NCBI RefSeq assembly: GCF_000003605.2 | Contig: NW_003116451.1 | Coordinates: 222,252-242,300 of the forward strand | Length of the DNA: 20,049 nucleotides | Direction of reading: 5' to 3' | Source: Saccoglossus kowalevskii | Taxonomy: Eukaryota > Hemichordata > Enteropneusta > Harrimaniidae | Shown: in pieces, positions 1 to 11,430 of the stretch | Layout of the letters: each line of letters starts with the position of its first letter | Numbering within the stretch: position 1 is the stretch's first letter | Notes under the pieces: model-generated | Seen by the model: only the letters and a program-made list of their open reading frames with translations | What the model was told of the DNA's origin: nothing | The model's database searches: none | Position numbers and translations under genes: made by a program

Positions 1-3000
1 CAATTTTGATGAAGTAAGGGAGTTCAAACGCAATATTCCCTTATCAAAGATCAAAGATATTCTAGTTCGAACAAATCTTCCATTTTTGCAGCAGACGTAG
101 CGCCCTGGAGACCAGTCATAGAATAATTTCCCAGCTGAAATGTGTAAAGTATTGGGGAAGTTATGTTTTGGAATGATGAGGGCATCAATCATGTATATAT
201 GCGTTGTAACTGACTATGACATGTAGACCAACGACCCCACCTTGCATCATCATAATTGGAGATTTTTAGTTCAACTGCGAAATCTCGCGAGTTGCGTGAA
301 AGACGAATCGAACGATTTTATTTTGAACTCCAATTTCTTTGTTTCGTAGCTCACATCGAAAGGCCGATCTTAGACAGGAATATTGTGAATACCCTTACTT
401 CGTCGAGATTGACCGACACATTATTAAGCATGGAAATATACCCCAAAACCTTTGTTTGTCTTGTGTTTACGTTCGATTTCACGCATAACGCGTGATCTCG
501 CAGTGAGCGGAAAATGTTCTATTACGCAAGAATAGTATAAGTACAGCATTAGCAAAATGTTGGATGAAGTTATCTGTGTTGGAATTTTAATTGGTTAAAT
601 TTAATAACATATTTGGGTACCGCAGATGTCGATCGGGGTACGCCAATCAGCATAACAATAACTCCAAAACACTAGGACAGGATAAATCGTCATTTCAAAC
701 CATCGCATCACATAACGGCAAGCACACATATCTAAAATCGTGCCGATATACTTTGCAAATCCGACAGTAATACTTGTCACGAGGCGTCGTATTATAAGAA
801 ACGAATTACCTGTTGTATACAAGAGATTATGTATTTATTTCATATCATAGTATAAACTGATAATAGCCCACCATCAAAGGTAGGCCATGTAGCCATGTAG
901 GTAGGTGCATTTTACACTACGCAAACATATATCTGAACGTGGGTCGTATTATATGACCCAGATGTTGCCCCAGGACTTCACAGGATTAGTGTCAGGGTGT
1001 TGAATTAACATGCACTGTGGGCCAATTAATGATTACCACAATAAACTGTGTGACTTCATGGTATTTAAATCAGAGGCAACGTAGTTGTAGGAGTTGTTGC
1101 TGTTAGGGGTTTGCCAACAAAGCAAGTCCACGCTTTGGGAGAACCTGCGATCTTGCGAGCAGATATGAGCACTACCATAACCGAACTTGGCATTTAACGT
1201 TGAAGTCTGAAAAGTCTGCATCCAAACTCGGAAGGACGCATGGTGCTACGTTTGCGAAGGTAGAGTTTGAAGCTTCAATTTGTAAACAGTTTTTTTAACT
1301 CCAGTCACTGGGTACGTAGAATTCACCAAAACGACCAATGTTAACTGATACACTAATTATTCCAGAGCTTTCAGTTATCATACTATGCTCATAACTTTAT
1401 ATAAATATTATTTTTCTGGCCAGTTTATTTATGTGATATTATACGCGTGACGAGAATGGAATGTCGTTACTCTTTCTTGTTTCAGAAACATGACGTGGCG
1501 TCGTAGTGTAAGCTTGACTGGTGTGTAATTTAGTTCCTATTTTCATATTAATATAATTGCATTGGTCGAGTTGTGTAACGAGTTGTGTAATTTAAATTGG
1601 TTCCTTTTTTATTATTATTAGGAAATTATTTTTGTTATAATATACAAATCTTTTAAAATCGAATCCACCATACAAGAAAAACAACGGATGTACACTATAA
1701 TCGTGCTACACATGTGCGATTTTGATTTCGGGAAATAGAATTTTTATAATGTAAATCTGTGATGAACTGTGAGTTCGAAGCCTGTGTTTCCTGTTGTAAT
1801 ATGTCTGTCAGTCTGTTTGCATGTAAAATTTATGTATATATTTTTAAGATCTTTGATCGCAGTGCAGCATCTTTTGGAATTTTCTGTAAACAGACAATGC
1901 ATTTAATATATGCTGCACTCCTTTCCTTATTAGTTGCCTACTAAATATATGAATACTAAATACACCGGCTTGTATAATCTTATTGTGTTCCGTGTGCATT
2001 GCTCCTCAATTCCGTCTGTTCTTATTAGGACAGTGAATTTGGCGTTGTTGAAGCGCTTGGGTTAATTGTCGTGCAATAATGTATTGTAAAGAAGGTACTT
2101 TTAAATCGGTTACAACTCCAGGTCACTTGGCTATCAATGGTAATGCAACACAAAAATAGAGACACAAAATAAGATTGCATATTCTCAGTCAGCAATACCT
2201 TCCAAATATGTGCAAGATCTCTGATGGATGATATTAGTGATACTTAAGGATGTAGTAGGTTTTCAGAATATAAAATTCACACTAATTATTTTTTTTAGAG
2301 TTATTTTAAACCATACCAAAATATATTTTATGAAAGCTTATATTTCTTACTAATGAAAATCGATGTTACGTTAGATGCAACCTTTATGCTAAGTGAATGA
2401 ATTCATTATTAAAGATTCAATGACTACTTTTTTTCTTTCAAATGCCTGTTTTTTCCATTTTTACCATAATATCAAAGGCAGGTAGTGAGATTTTAACAAT
2501 GTATGTTTTTTTTTAGAAAATATCATCAACATCTTCAATCTTTGAAATAAAATGAAAAAAAATATAATGAATATCAATTTGATTATAAAAAAGAGATAAA
2601 CGAATTTGCATATCAATAGTTCCTAATTTTAAATGGTCGTGAAATTATTTTATGACTAAAGTGTTGATGTCCAATACAATGTAGAGGACTTGTAAGCATT
2701 TAAAGACGTCCCTAAACCATATTATAATATTGTCTGTGTAATTTATCATTTAAAATGCAACTTTAGTCATCACTATGCAGGTTGTCAATTTTGACAGCTG
2801 TTTAAGTCACATTAATGATAGAGCCCTGGCATTTTCATAGAATAATAAGATTTACCTTTGAATTCTATAAAATGTAAAAACAATTTTATTTTGATTAACG
2901 TGTTGCAGAAACGACTTCCTTGAAAAAAACAGGATTCTTTTGTAGAAATATACTACAAGGCCTGGAGTTAAGAACGGAATGTAGCAAAAGTTCTATAACA

Positions 3001-6000
3001 ATGCAACACTAGACAAGTAAATGCCCTGTCAAGAATAAATGCGTTTACATCAAAATACAAAAAATCGAAATAAACTACATAATTGAGTAGTGTACGAGAT
3101 ATTTGTTAAACAATATACGATAAGATAAATATATGAACGAATATAAACCGTGCCAGAGTATAAAAATGTCAAGTTTGATTATATAATTTGTAAAGAATTC
3201 AATGTAAATACCACGGTAAAGGGACATCAACGAAGTGTCGATCAAACATAGTGTTCATACGCTTACTGCTCACACTATGACCAATAAGTTACTCAATGTG
3301 ATAATACGATAATGGTAATGCATTGTACATTTTCATGAACGATTACACTATCAATTTTTTAGAGAACCAAATTGATCTACACAGCACAGACATTTAATCC
3401 ATCACAGAGTTGATCATTGGAATGACAAAGTAATCAAACTAGAAGGTCATTGTAATGGAAAGGTACATCAGGGAACGGATCAAAAATTCATCAATTCTAA
3501 AAAGGTAATCATTTAGTTTGGCGAGTGGTGAAAATAACATTTACATGTGTACACTGCTGTCATTGTAAGGAGAATATATATTATTGTACATGTTTCAGTG
3601 TCCATAAAAAGTGTGACAGATGAATGTATGGCCTTATTTCAACGACGCTAGGACAAAGCTGATTAATTACCGTAGAATACTTTCTTTTCGCTATTTTCGC
3701 TAAAGAAATAATTCAGTGAATATACCATTATTCCCATATTTTTACATTCAACTCATCAAAATTCAGTGAAAATAAATTCTATACAAAACACCTAAAAGGT
3801 CTATTCAGCGAAAACTATTTCACCATATTTAGCATAATGGTGTTTTCACCACAATTACAAGTACACTATTATAACTAGTCGAAATATAATAATAAATGTC
3901 ATGTCTTCATCCGATTTAACTTAAAATAGTATTGTTATAATAACATTACAATATTGAATTTGTTATCAAGCATACGTTTTGCGTAATTACTTTGTTCTAT
4001 CACATACTTCAAATAGGGTTCATATTTGCGTTTTATTCAATTAATGGAATTGAAGGCTTGAGATGAAATATTATTACCTAGATGATTACATGTTACTGCT
4101 AGGTTGTATCCGATTGAGGTTTAAGAAAAAATTATTTTCAAAGTACACCTGTGTATTAGTGACAACATTTCAATAATATATTGTAAATAAAAAAAACACT
4201 GAAACAAATTATTTCATTTAAGACAGATATATACGGATGAGACATTGAAACCAAAAAAGAAAACTGCTACACAGGTTCTAAAATAATATGCACTGAAAGA
4301 AGCACATGTTATCCTTATAAAGAGGAGAGAATGCCTTGTTTATTACATTTAAATCTGTTCATTTTTAACAATAAATTATTGCATCACGTACGGTGTAAGT
4401 TTACAACCTTAGCCATATACGATTTTTTTGTATAACAATGCTTGACCCACGTTATAAATGTATAGCAAGGGGCAATCGATTCGTTGCCGTATATAACTGA
4501 GATTGATATTGACGTGTATACCATGACTTAACTCTAATCATTATATATTCCTTAATCCATCCGCTATAGCTGAAAAGGTCAGTGTGTGAGAATGCAATTA
4601 ATGTTGCCTAATTGCGAATTCGAACACATCCTCAGGTGGTTTCATTCTCTAGTATTGCCAATTTCCGGTTGGTCCATCAGTGTATATTCTATTACAACTT
4701 TTTAGTTGGAAAAGGCATGGAATGTGAAACATTCATAATAGGAGAAGACGTTGGAGTCTTATTTCGAAAGTGTAGGAACCGGAATATTACCCATGTTTTT
4801 ATTATTCCCACTAGTATCACTGGTAGACACGTGTATGTACAGCACATCGGCGAACATCTCATTTTGACTTAATCTGAAAACCATGATTGTAAAGTTAATC
4901 ATACATTTCAATTAATATTAGTGTAGGATAGTCCACAGGACAGTGGGTTGTTTTGACAAGTCCGGGAGTCCCCGATGTCAGTGTCAACAAATTAGACACC
5001 AAATGATTTAATTTGAAGTACTGGGAAAGTTCAATATGATTTCCCCATCAACAATTAATTCTCTAGTTCCTACCACTCTGACGCCAGGGCTGCATCACGC
5101 CTGCTTTACGACTTCACTGCCAAAATTACAGCCAAAACATTTCATTCATATATTTCTAGAAAAAAACAAAACAAAATAAAATAAATGCAATCAACTACTC
5201 GTGTTGGAAATAAATAAAACACGTTGCGACGCGGAGTCTTACCTACCTCTTTTACTCACGCAAACGCACTCGCACGTGATTATAATTATATGCTATTTCA
5301 GACACACTTAATATATTGAATACGTTGGCGAAGAACAAACACCGCAGGGGAAAAGTTTAAAGTTTGTATTAACACAACAGCCAATAAATGTGTATTCATC
5401 ATTAGATTAGGCATTCAATTTGATGCGTACTGCGCCGATTATGCAGCCAAAACAAAGAACACGCGACAGTACTATTATTATCCGGTCCAAGACCAAATGT
5501 GGGCGTTATGACAAAGTACGCCGTAATTTTTTAGGGGATGACAGGAACGGACAAAATTCCCAATATCACCACCCCTACCCCTCCCAAATGCAATACTGTC
5601 TATGCAGAAATCCTAAAAAATCTTTCGTCGCTCTCTCTTCGTCCATCAGTTCCTATTACTCACAAATTTATGTTAATATACCCTTCCAAAGTTATCAAAG
5701 ATCTCTTTCGTTTTATGTAGTGAATTAAATCCAAATCACGAATACACCTTGCTGCGAGAAATAAAGTATTTCTTCTCCTTTTGTTTTTTTGGTGGGCCAC
5801 ACAGTATGGTAAACTTAACTCTATTATTTTTAATAGGAAAAAAACCGTATGTATGTTAATTCAATCTCGTTTTCGATGGTTAAAAATGTGTCAATTTATT
5901 TAAGTGGTAGACTACTTGATTACGTCACTGTATATAAATATCCACTAGTGGCCTTAATGACAATGTTGACATTCAGGCCAAATCCCGTCTCTTCTATGCG

Positions 6001-6480
6001 AGAGGCAACGCGATTATTCGCGATTTTAAATTTGCGTTCTTAGCTGTAAAATGTCATTTATTTTCTATATTTTTAGATAATTTTACACTTTGTAGTTTTA
6101 ACTATATTAGGAGACACACTCGCATGTGTTTCGTAAATTATCTGGGTATTCACATTCTGTTGTACAGAGTAATAGGGCAGGGTTTGTTAATCTTTATATT
6201 AGATCTTTTGATGAAATTCTTCGGAAAAAGACACTCAGCTTATTAGTAGACTGCACCTTTCATCTAACCCCTTTGTAACAAATAAACAGTACACTTCAAT
6301 TTACTCCCAGAGTGTGATATGGAAATTATATGAGAAGAGGATTTTTTGACTTGTATTTTTTTGCTATGGATATTTTATGAATAATAATAATCTCTATTTG
6401 ACATGACATGCTTGTTTTTCTTGTATTTTAAATCAAGCATACAATACATCATCCCACCAATTCTCGGGCTGGCGGATAAA
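1..6480. other. AT-rich non-coding DNA, no supported gene
   Basis: Long AT-rich stretch with many A/T runs and no open frame that resembles a known family. The longest frames (4612-4872 plus, 86 codons; 5420-5728 plus, 102 codons; 601-822 minus, 73 codons) have no recognisable motif, no clear splice-site framing and no repeated or conserved pattern, so they are treated as chance. No tRNA-like cloverleaf, rRNA segment or long inverted repeat was noticed by eye. The stretch could be intergenic or intronic, and short exons could be missed here. Confidence 0.6.
1567..1590. repeat. 12-bp perfect tandem duplication
   Basis: CGAGTTGTGTAA occurs twice head to tail with no mismatch. It is a minor local duplication with no visible function. 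Confidence 0.7.
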
Positions 6481-6553
6481 CTTTTTAACTTTCAATAATG
6501 ACACACCCACGTCGTTGTCAAAAGAGATGAATGTCTCCGTCCGAGCTGGTCGA

Positions 6554-6561
6554 TATAAAAG
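6554..6561 (+). promoter_or_regulatory. candidate TATA box
   Basis: TATAAAAG is a perfect metazoan TATA box. It sits in slightly more GC-rich DNA and is followed about 25-35 bases later by a mixed-composition stretch (ACAATCGCGAGCGCTGATCG, from 6577). About 165 bases downstream is a donor-like AAGGTACGT (6721-6729). A decayed coding-like region follows from about 6940. Together these could mark the promoter and 5' leader of a mobile element or a dead gene. The box alone is weak evidence, because TATA-like words are common in AT-rich DNA. Confidence 0.3.
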
Positions 6562-6939
6562 TTCACTATGATTACTACAATCGCGAGCGCTGATCGGTTA
6601 TAGAAGCTAAATGCAGAGACTTGTGGCTTATGGACTACAAATCATTCTGCAAGTTGATAGGCAGTGATATAACTTTTGTCAAACGGCTCAATGTGATGCG
6701 AGTTAGTTACTGGGATGCTGAAGGTACGTTTTTGAATCTGATACCACGAGTCTATTCTTGATTCCTACGACAGTGCTCCTTCATCAGCAATACTCCGACA
6801 GTGATTGTCAGAATTTAAGAAGGTACATCCCCGGCTTTGAATGCTCGGAAAATAAGTACATCTAAAACTTCATGGACTATCATTGAAAAAAGAGCAAAAA
6901 CGTGTCTTGAATTGCGATCAATGTTTTGAACAATCCCCG

Positions 6940-7557
6940 AAGAAGAAATAAATGTATACAAGAGTCGAATAAAACTTCAACAAAAGCGCCTTGAAATTGC
7001 AAGAAAGCTAAGTTTAGCAGTGATGTGTGCGACAGCGTAGTGGTTTGTAGTAGATTGGACCTGCATGCCGATAGCAAGATAGAGCTTATGGGACTAGCAA
7101 ACCTGAAGCATGCGGCAGAAAGTGAATTGAAGAAATTACTGACTGCATTAGAGGTGAAGCAGAAAGTGTCTAATTCTTTGATGAATACCTTCGAAAACCG
7201 AATATATTCATACTTCGAAAATAGCAACACAGAAAAATATATGAAAAATGGCTGAGTCCATCAAATTATCAGATGCAGATACAGCTATTCTACGTTATCA
7301 CTACAGCTGGAAAGTAACCAACGATCTCGTGCGAGAAAGCGGTAGATGGTATTATTTTTCCCGCATCGTCGACTACATCAAGGCCTAATGGCCAGGTGAA
7401 ACAGCCAAGTGCAACTACGCCTATAAATCAACTAGAATACACGATGCGCCAACATGATACATCAACCTATGGAATGACACCGAGTTATAATCACTACTAC
7501 ACGTCATATCCGTACAATCCGTATTATAGTTATGCTACGTCACTTCCGTACCATTAA
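6940..7557 (+). pseudogene. decayed coding-like region, family unknown
   Basis: Several adjacent plus-strand frames look more protein-like than the surrounding DNA, but each is broken by stops and frame changes. Near 6950-7010 is a Lys/Arg-rich helical stretch (IKLQQKRLEIARK). At 7013-7252 a frame includes an Ala/Glu/Leu/Lys-rich, probably coiled-coil segment (LKHAAESELKKLLTALE). At 7250-7399 a second frame begins MAESIKLSDADTAILR. From about 7390 a third frame runs to a stop at 7557 and ends in a striking Tyr/Pro/Ser-rich tail (YYTSYPYNPYYSYA). The pattern fits one old reading frame scattered by indels, for instance the coiled-coil plus low-complexity protein of a mobile element. I do not recognise the family and propose no function. 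The whole may be chance. Confidence 0.25.
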
Positions 7558-7787
7558 ACACTGTGACAGCCCTGGTTGCCCTCAGGTTGTCGACACAACG
7601 ACATGACGAAGAAGACCAATGACCACCATGTCATTACTTCCCCATGTTTCTCCACCGTCATCTCCACCACTGCCACCCCTTCTTGAATATTATCATCACT
7701 GAGACAATGACAAAATCGTCTGTGGGATTATACATATTATATTACTATGGTTGTAGGCGTTATGAAAGTTCGTTATGGTTTATATAC

Positions 7788-7873
7788 AATCGGTCGGCTA
7801 CTTAAAAATCGGTCGGCTACTTGAAAACAAAATCGGTCGGCTACTTAAAAATCGGTCGGCAACATGAAAACTG
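7788..7873. repeat. tandem array, 2 x 43 bp, each of two sub-units
   Basis: Four sub-units begin with AATCGGTCGGC: 7788-7806 (19 bp), 7807-7830 (24 bp), 7831-7849 (19 bp) and 7850-7873 (24 bp). Sub-units 1 and 3 are identical, while 2 and 4 share a longer GAAAAC-containing tail. The array is therefore two copies of a 43-bp double unit, meaning an older 19/24-bp duplication was itself duplicated. A degenerate relative follows (CTCCGCTATCTGGAAAATCG, from 7874). The CGGTCGGC core is CpG-rich against an AT-rich background. Confidence 0.85.
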
Positions 7874-8662
7874 CTCCGCTATCTGGAAAATCGCGTCGCA
7901 TGTACACCTGTACACCATGTACAAATTTTACAAAGCATGGTATGTATAATTACAAAATCGGGAAAACAACGTATCAACGGTAGGTCGAGGTGACTGTTTG
8001 TTGAGCAAAGTGAAGTCAACCAACTTGTCCACTTTGCATCAGTGTGGAATGTATTGGCATGCTGGCTGTATGTAAATAGGTTAAAGTCAGTGCGTCATTC
8101 TAACGAACCACAACCACACATTCCACAGTACATACATCTACATACTTCTAAAAAGTACGGTTAATATTAAACAGTCGAATCGTGGTTATATATTTAGCTC
8201 TGCCGACTCGTTACCAAACTCAACTCAACCGTGAATTATGGTTATGTCACTAAAAACATCAGTGTGCGCATAATGGCATCCAAACTTTAAGCAAACATTA
8301 GACAATCTACTAGTACTAAGTTTGCCTTTTATTCACATGTATAATGAGCATTTTCATGAACAGCATGCGTGGACGTGAAGTCACAGGCTTTGAAACCGAC
8401 GCGAAGCAGACCTGTCGGTGTATTAACCGCTAGCCTTTCAAATAGGGTTACCCAGAGTTCTTTAAGTCAGCCTACCCGGTGAGTGTTCCTGCTCAAGCGG
8501 TGAAGACTCCGGCACTAGGTACTAGTTCAGTGGTTTCACCTGCATGGAATTTCGACAGACCATGTTTCCACTGTCATCTTCCAGAATATTCTAATAAGCA
8601 TGATACGAGGTCATATTTAGTGTCATGACTCAAAACATTGCCCTCAGGACGTTAATATAACA
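7874..8662 (-). other. 3' flank of the Gypsy element; possible diverged 3' LTR
   Basis: No gene is seen. On the minus strand the RNase H remnant is followed by a purine-rich GCGGAGG (8663-8669) and then TGTTATATTAACG starting at 8662 and running toward lower coordinates. A polypurine tract followed by TGT is the expected junction with a 3' LTR. A minus-strand AATAAAAGG (around 8325) could be a polyadenylation signal. I could not find a convincing matching copy upstream of gag, so the far end and the identity as an LTR remain unproven. Confidence 0.3.
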
Positions 8663-9089
8663 CCTCCGCACAAGACGAAAACTTGAGCGATGTGAAAGTT
8701 TTCGTTGAAAATTCCAAAACACTAACATAACTTGCAATGAACAACAAACAGACTGCAATCACATTATTTCCACTAATGTGTCTGATATCAAGATTAAACT
8801 CCTTTAAGTACAAACACCACCTTACCAATCTCTGGTTCTTATTTTTCATCTTATAGATGAATGTAAGCAAATTATGATCTGTGCGTATAATAACAGGTAG
8901 GATGGTTGGACCAAATTATACCTCAAAGTGTTGTAATGCCAATATCAGAGACAATTTGCTTCTCAATTGTAGAGTAACTTCTCTGATGTTTGCCAAACTT
9001 CTTCAGTCAATTTCAAAAGGATCCGCCTGCAGCAGTTCTGCCCAAGCCCTATATCACTCGCATCTACATTCAGCTTAAATTGCTAATCA
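8663..9089 (-). pseudogene. pol: RNase H domain remnant of pol
   Basis: Reading the minus strand from about 9089, a frame gives NVDASDIGLG (the VDAS first-aspartate motif of Gypsy RNase H, near 9053-9070). After frame changes come a KHQRSYSTIEK-like segment, a TDHN motif and then KMKNKNQRLVRW, the very characteristic C-terminal part (8652-8870 frame). It continues with the expected DIRHISGNNVIA, where an intact element would have a GKDNVIAD-like word. The domain removes RNA from the RNA:DNA hybrid during reverse transcription. At least two frame changes and a stop break it. A purine tract follows directly, as expected at the end of the internal region. Confidence 0.88.
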
Positions 9090-9756
9090 GTTGGCGTGTT
9101 TACAAGAATAGATTTGACATTCACAAAAGCCTCGTCACATGTCTTACTCCATTTAAACTTGACTTTCTCACGAAGACAATCAGTGAGGGGTGATACAACA
9201 TCAGAGAAATATCCAGTCATCCCAAGATATCTCCTTAATTCTTGCTTAGTTGTAGAAATCATAATCTATATTTTGGGTTGAATTGATTTTATCTGACACT
9301 GACCTATCACTTTTTGACAGATTTATCGTCAAATCAGCTTCTGCCAGACATTGGAAGAAGTCATTAATTCTTGCAATGTGTTCCTCCCAAGTGTTACTGT
9401 CATCTATGTATGATTCACACCTTCTAAATTACTGGTGATAGTATATATAAACCTTATGCAGACATATTTTTCTGAACCAATTATATCGACACAACCATCA
9501 ATCCAAGGAGTTGGGCAAGAGTCAGATTCACTTTTCTGTAGTCTGTACGGAATCAAAACGACCCATCTGGTTTTGGTACAAGGATACACGGCGAACTCCA
9601 CTCACTGTAACTAGTTAAATGAGATCATTATCTATTAGATATGTCTTTTTGATTTGTTCTATCTTCATGTGGTTAACCAGATGAGGGTTTTGCTTGATTG
9701 GCTAAGCATCACCCACACACATCATGGAACACACATCAGTAAACAAGTGACTGAAT
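9090..9756 (-). pseudogene. pol: reverse transcriptase domain remnant of pol
   Basis: The frame leaving the integrase C-terminus reads ELKQLVNKFSHLFTDV, then PIKQNPHLVNHMK, the usual lead-in to Gypsy reverse transcriptase. A shifted frame then shows features of the WSSPC-VPKPDG and IDDCID regions (9601-9404 frame, with GCVDIIGSEKYV). The catalytic YIDD is intact at 9399-9410, followed by TWEEHIARIN, LTINLSKSD, a KQELRRYLGMTGYF segment and the KFKWSKTCDEAF palm/connection segment. About 50 residues between KYV and YIDD are missing, including the FDL motif with the first catalytic aspartate and the usual MPFGM region. A one-base frameshift lies just before YIDD and several stops are present. 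It cannot encode an active polymerase. Confidence 0.92.
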
Positions 9757-10860
9757 TTATTTACGAGTTGTTTCAATTCTTTCTGTTGCGGGGGTAATAT
9801 GTGATTTCCGCCATTCCGGAGTGCTAACAACACAAGTAATGTTCTGATCCACTGTACATGGTTCATGAAACCGAGCATGGAATGGATGCCCTAGCGCAGG
9901 CAGCAATATCAAGTCTTTATCTTCAGGTTTAAATCTTCTCTGCCTGGTCTTTGTATCATACCACATGTTCACATCTCTTTGTGCCCATTTTAAATTGGAA
10001 TGTGCAAGATCACAAGCTTTATATAATCTTAATAAACTATTTGGTGGTCATCATGTCTCTTTCTCACAAAGACTGATACCCAGTGATTCCTGAACTGAGT
10101 CTACTATAGCAAATAATAACAATGGTACACTATCATCCAAGTCAGACTTATTTTCAGAACAATAATTTTTCATCATAGTTTCTAAAGCACCCTGTGGGCG
10201 ATATGCACTAGATTTATGTTGATTTATTTGTAATTTGTACATGAACTGTTAGACATAAACAAAATCACAAAAGCCCAACAAAAGTAGAGAATTCGTTCAG
10301 GGCTTTAATTATCTAAGGAGCTGAAATATTCCTTAGAGGGATCGCCTCAGGGAATCACATCATCATTCTTTTCACATCATAATCAATAATTTCCTGCCTC
10401 AGTCTTAGGTAGTGGTCTCAAACAATGTATGATTATCTTTCTAAACAGTTTTTCAAAGGCTCGAGTGATCTGTAAAAAGGCAGAAAGAATTTTCTGATTT
10501 GGTTTTTCCACCATTTGACAAGGACGACAAGTATTACAATATTGAGCTACACCATTCCTAATTCCTGGCCAATAGAAATGATTTACAATTTCGTTGTAGG
10601 TTTTATTAATCCCTAGATGACCAGCCATTGGAGTCTCATCAGCTAAACTTAAGATATCTTTTCGGTAACATGGAGGTATCACTATCTGATATAATATTTT
10701 TCACTCATCATAACAAAAGACCTCTGGTGGACTATACTTTCTCATCAAAATACCATCTTTGGTAAAATATCCCACTGGGATTCTTAACCTCATCTTCAGA
10801 AAGGGCTTTTTCATAGAGCAAAGCAAGTTCAGGATACTTTCTCTGTTTAGAAATAATTTT
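9757..10860 (-). pseudogene. pol: integrase remnant of pol, lying upstream of RT
   Basis: The integrase would insert the cDNA. A pre-integrase linker (KQRKYPELALLYEKALSEDE) leads to the zinc domain: LADETPMAGHLGINKTYNEI, FYWPGIRNGVAQYC and CNTCRPCQM. The second His and both Cys are present, but the first His is Asp (codon 10638-10640). The core keeps GPLP-like text, but the first catalytic Asp is His (IIIHCLRPLP, codon 10425-10427). FPEAIPLRNI follows, then the segment carrying the second catalytic Asp is deleted, and SSAYRPQGALE retains the Glu. About 35 residues are lost before KACDLAHSNLK. The C-terminal domain (FKPEDKDLILL, ARFHEPCTV, TPEWRKS) is well kept (9972-9757). The domain order is correct, and the product would be inactive. 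Confidence 0.93.
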
Positions 10861-10939
10861 CGCGTTCTTCATTTGAAGTCTTTTTAGACATAGCACGCAC
10901 TACACTAAGAAAAATCATGTTCTAATGTTTCAGTGCTCA

Positions 10940-11200
10940 GTTATTGGGTTTGATTAGAAGTCTTGCAATAAAGAAATGCACAGTGATGGTCTAATACCAA
11001 TGGTAACTGGCTCTGACACTAGATCTGACTGTATATGAACAATATGAAACGGTACTTTAATTGTGCCAAATTCTATCTCTTGTATAAGTACACTGGTCCC
11101 AGCAGATGGTTGCTCAGATAATTGTAATATGCTATCTGATAGCAAGGATCGACCAGCCCAATTATCTCTCATAATTTAGTGGCTTTTTTATAGTCATTGC
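10940..11200 (-). pseudogene. pol: aspartic protease remnant of pol
   Basis: Frame 11172-10954 reads MRDNWAGRSLLSDSILQLSE, then SVLIQEIEFGTIKVPFHIVH, SDLVSEPVTIGIRPSL, matching the retropepsin-like protease of Gmr1/Gypsy elements, which would process the Gag-Pol polyprotein. The catalytic triplet expected just after the leading R (normally Asp-Thr-Gly) reads Asp-Asn-Trp, so the enzyme is dead. Downstream, the usual hydrophobic GND-type segment is disrupted by stops, and the region passes directly into the pre-integrase linker with no reverse transcriptase between. This adjacency is the key evidence for the unusual gene order. Confidence 0.82.
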
Positions 11201-11387
11201 ATCACGGGTGCAAACTTAGCGGGTGACCTAACAGAAAAAGTGCATTAGAAGTAAGTTGAGACTTTTTCCTTCTTTTCAAGAGTTCGACATTCTGCAATCA
11301 CAAAATCCCCTTTTTTACAATATCTGAATTACCAGAAACTTTATTGACCTGATCAGATTTCTTAGCGTCATATTGTTTATTTTTATA
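11200..11387 (-). pseudogene. gag: gag 3' part, zinc-knuckle remnant
   Basis: This is the downstream fragment of gag, separated from its 5' part by the solo LTR. The minus strand reads a Lys/Asn/Ser-rich linker (NKQYDAKKSDQVNKVSG), then, after a frame change, IAECRTLEKKEK, which looks like the last half of a CCHC zinc knuckle (the EC pair and the basic tail). The first cysteines are gone. It then runs into the protease region. When the 489-bp LTR and one target copy are discounted, the reading phase here matches the phase before the insertion. Confidence 0.75.
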
Positions 11388-11392
11388 CCATG
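11388..11392. repeat. target-site duplication, left copy
   Basis: CCATG immediately precedes the TGT start of the solo LTR and is repeated exactly at 11882-11886. Five bases is the normal target duplication of LTR elements. Confidence 0.82.
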
Positions 11393-11430
11393 TGTCGCAT
11401 ACGACTTATTTACCACTTCCGTGTCACTGA

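Noticed and set aside
4612-4872. Plus-strand frame of 86 codons
   Set aside because: No recognisable motif, no good start context and no splice framing. It could be chance at this AT content. A conservation check would be needed to revive it.
5420-5728. Plus-strand frame of 102 codons with an overlapping 60-codon frame
   Set aside because: Composition is unstructured (basic, then Ser/Tyr-rich), no family is recognised, and two overlapping frames compete. Taken as chance.
8881-9281. Three overlapping plus-strand frames of 61-67 codons
   Set aside because: They lie opposite the reverse transcriptase and RNase H remnants and have no family features, so they are antisense shadows of the pol pseudogene.
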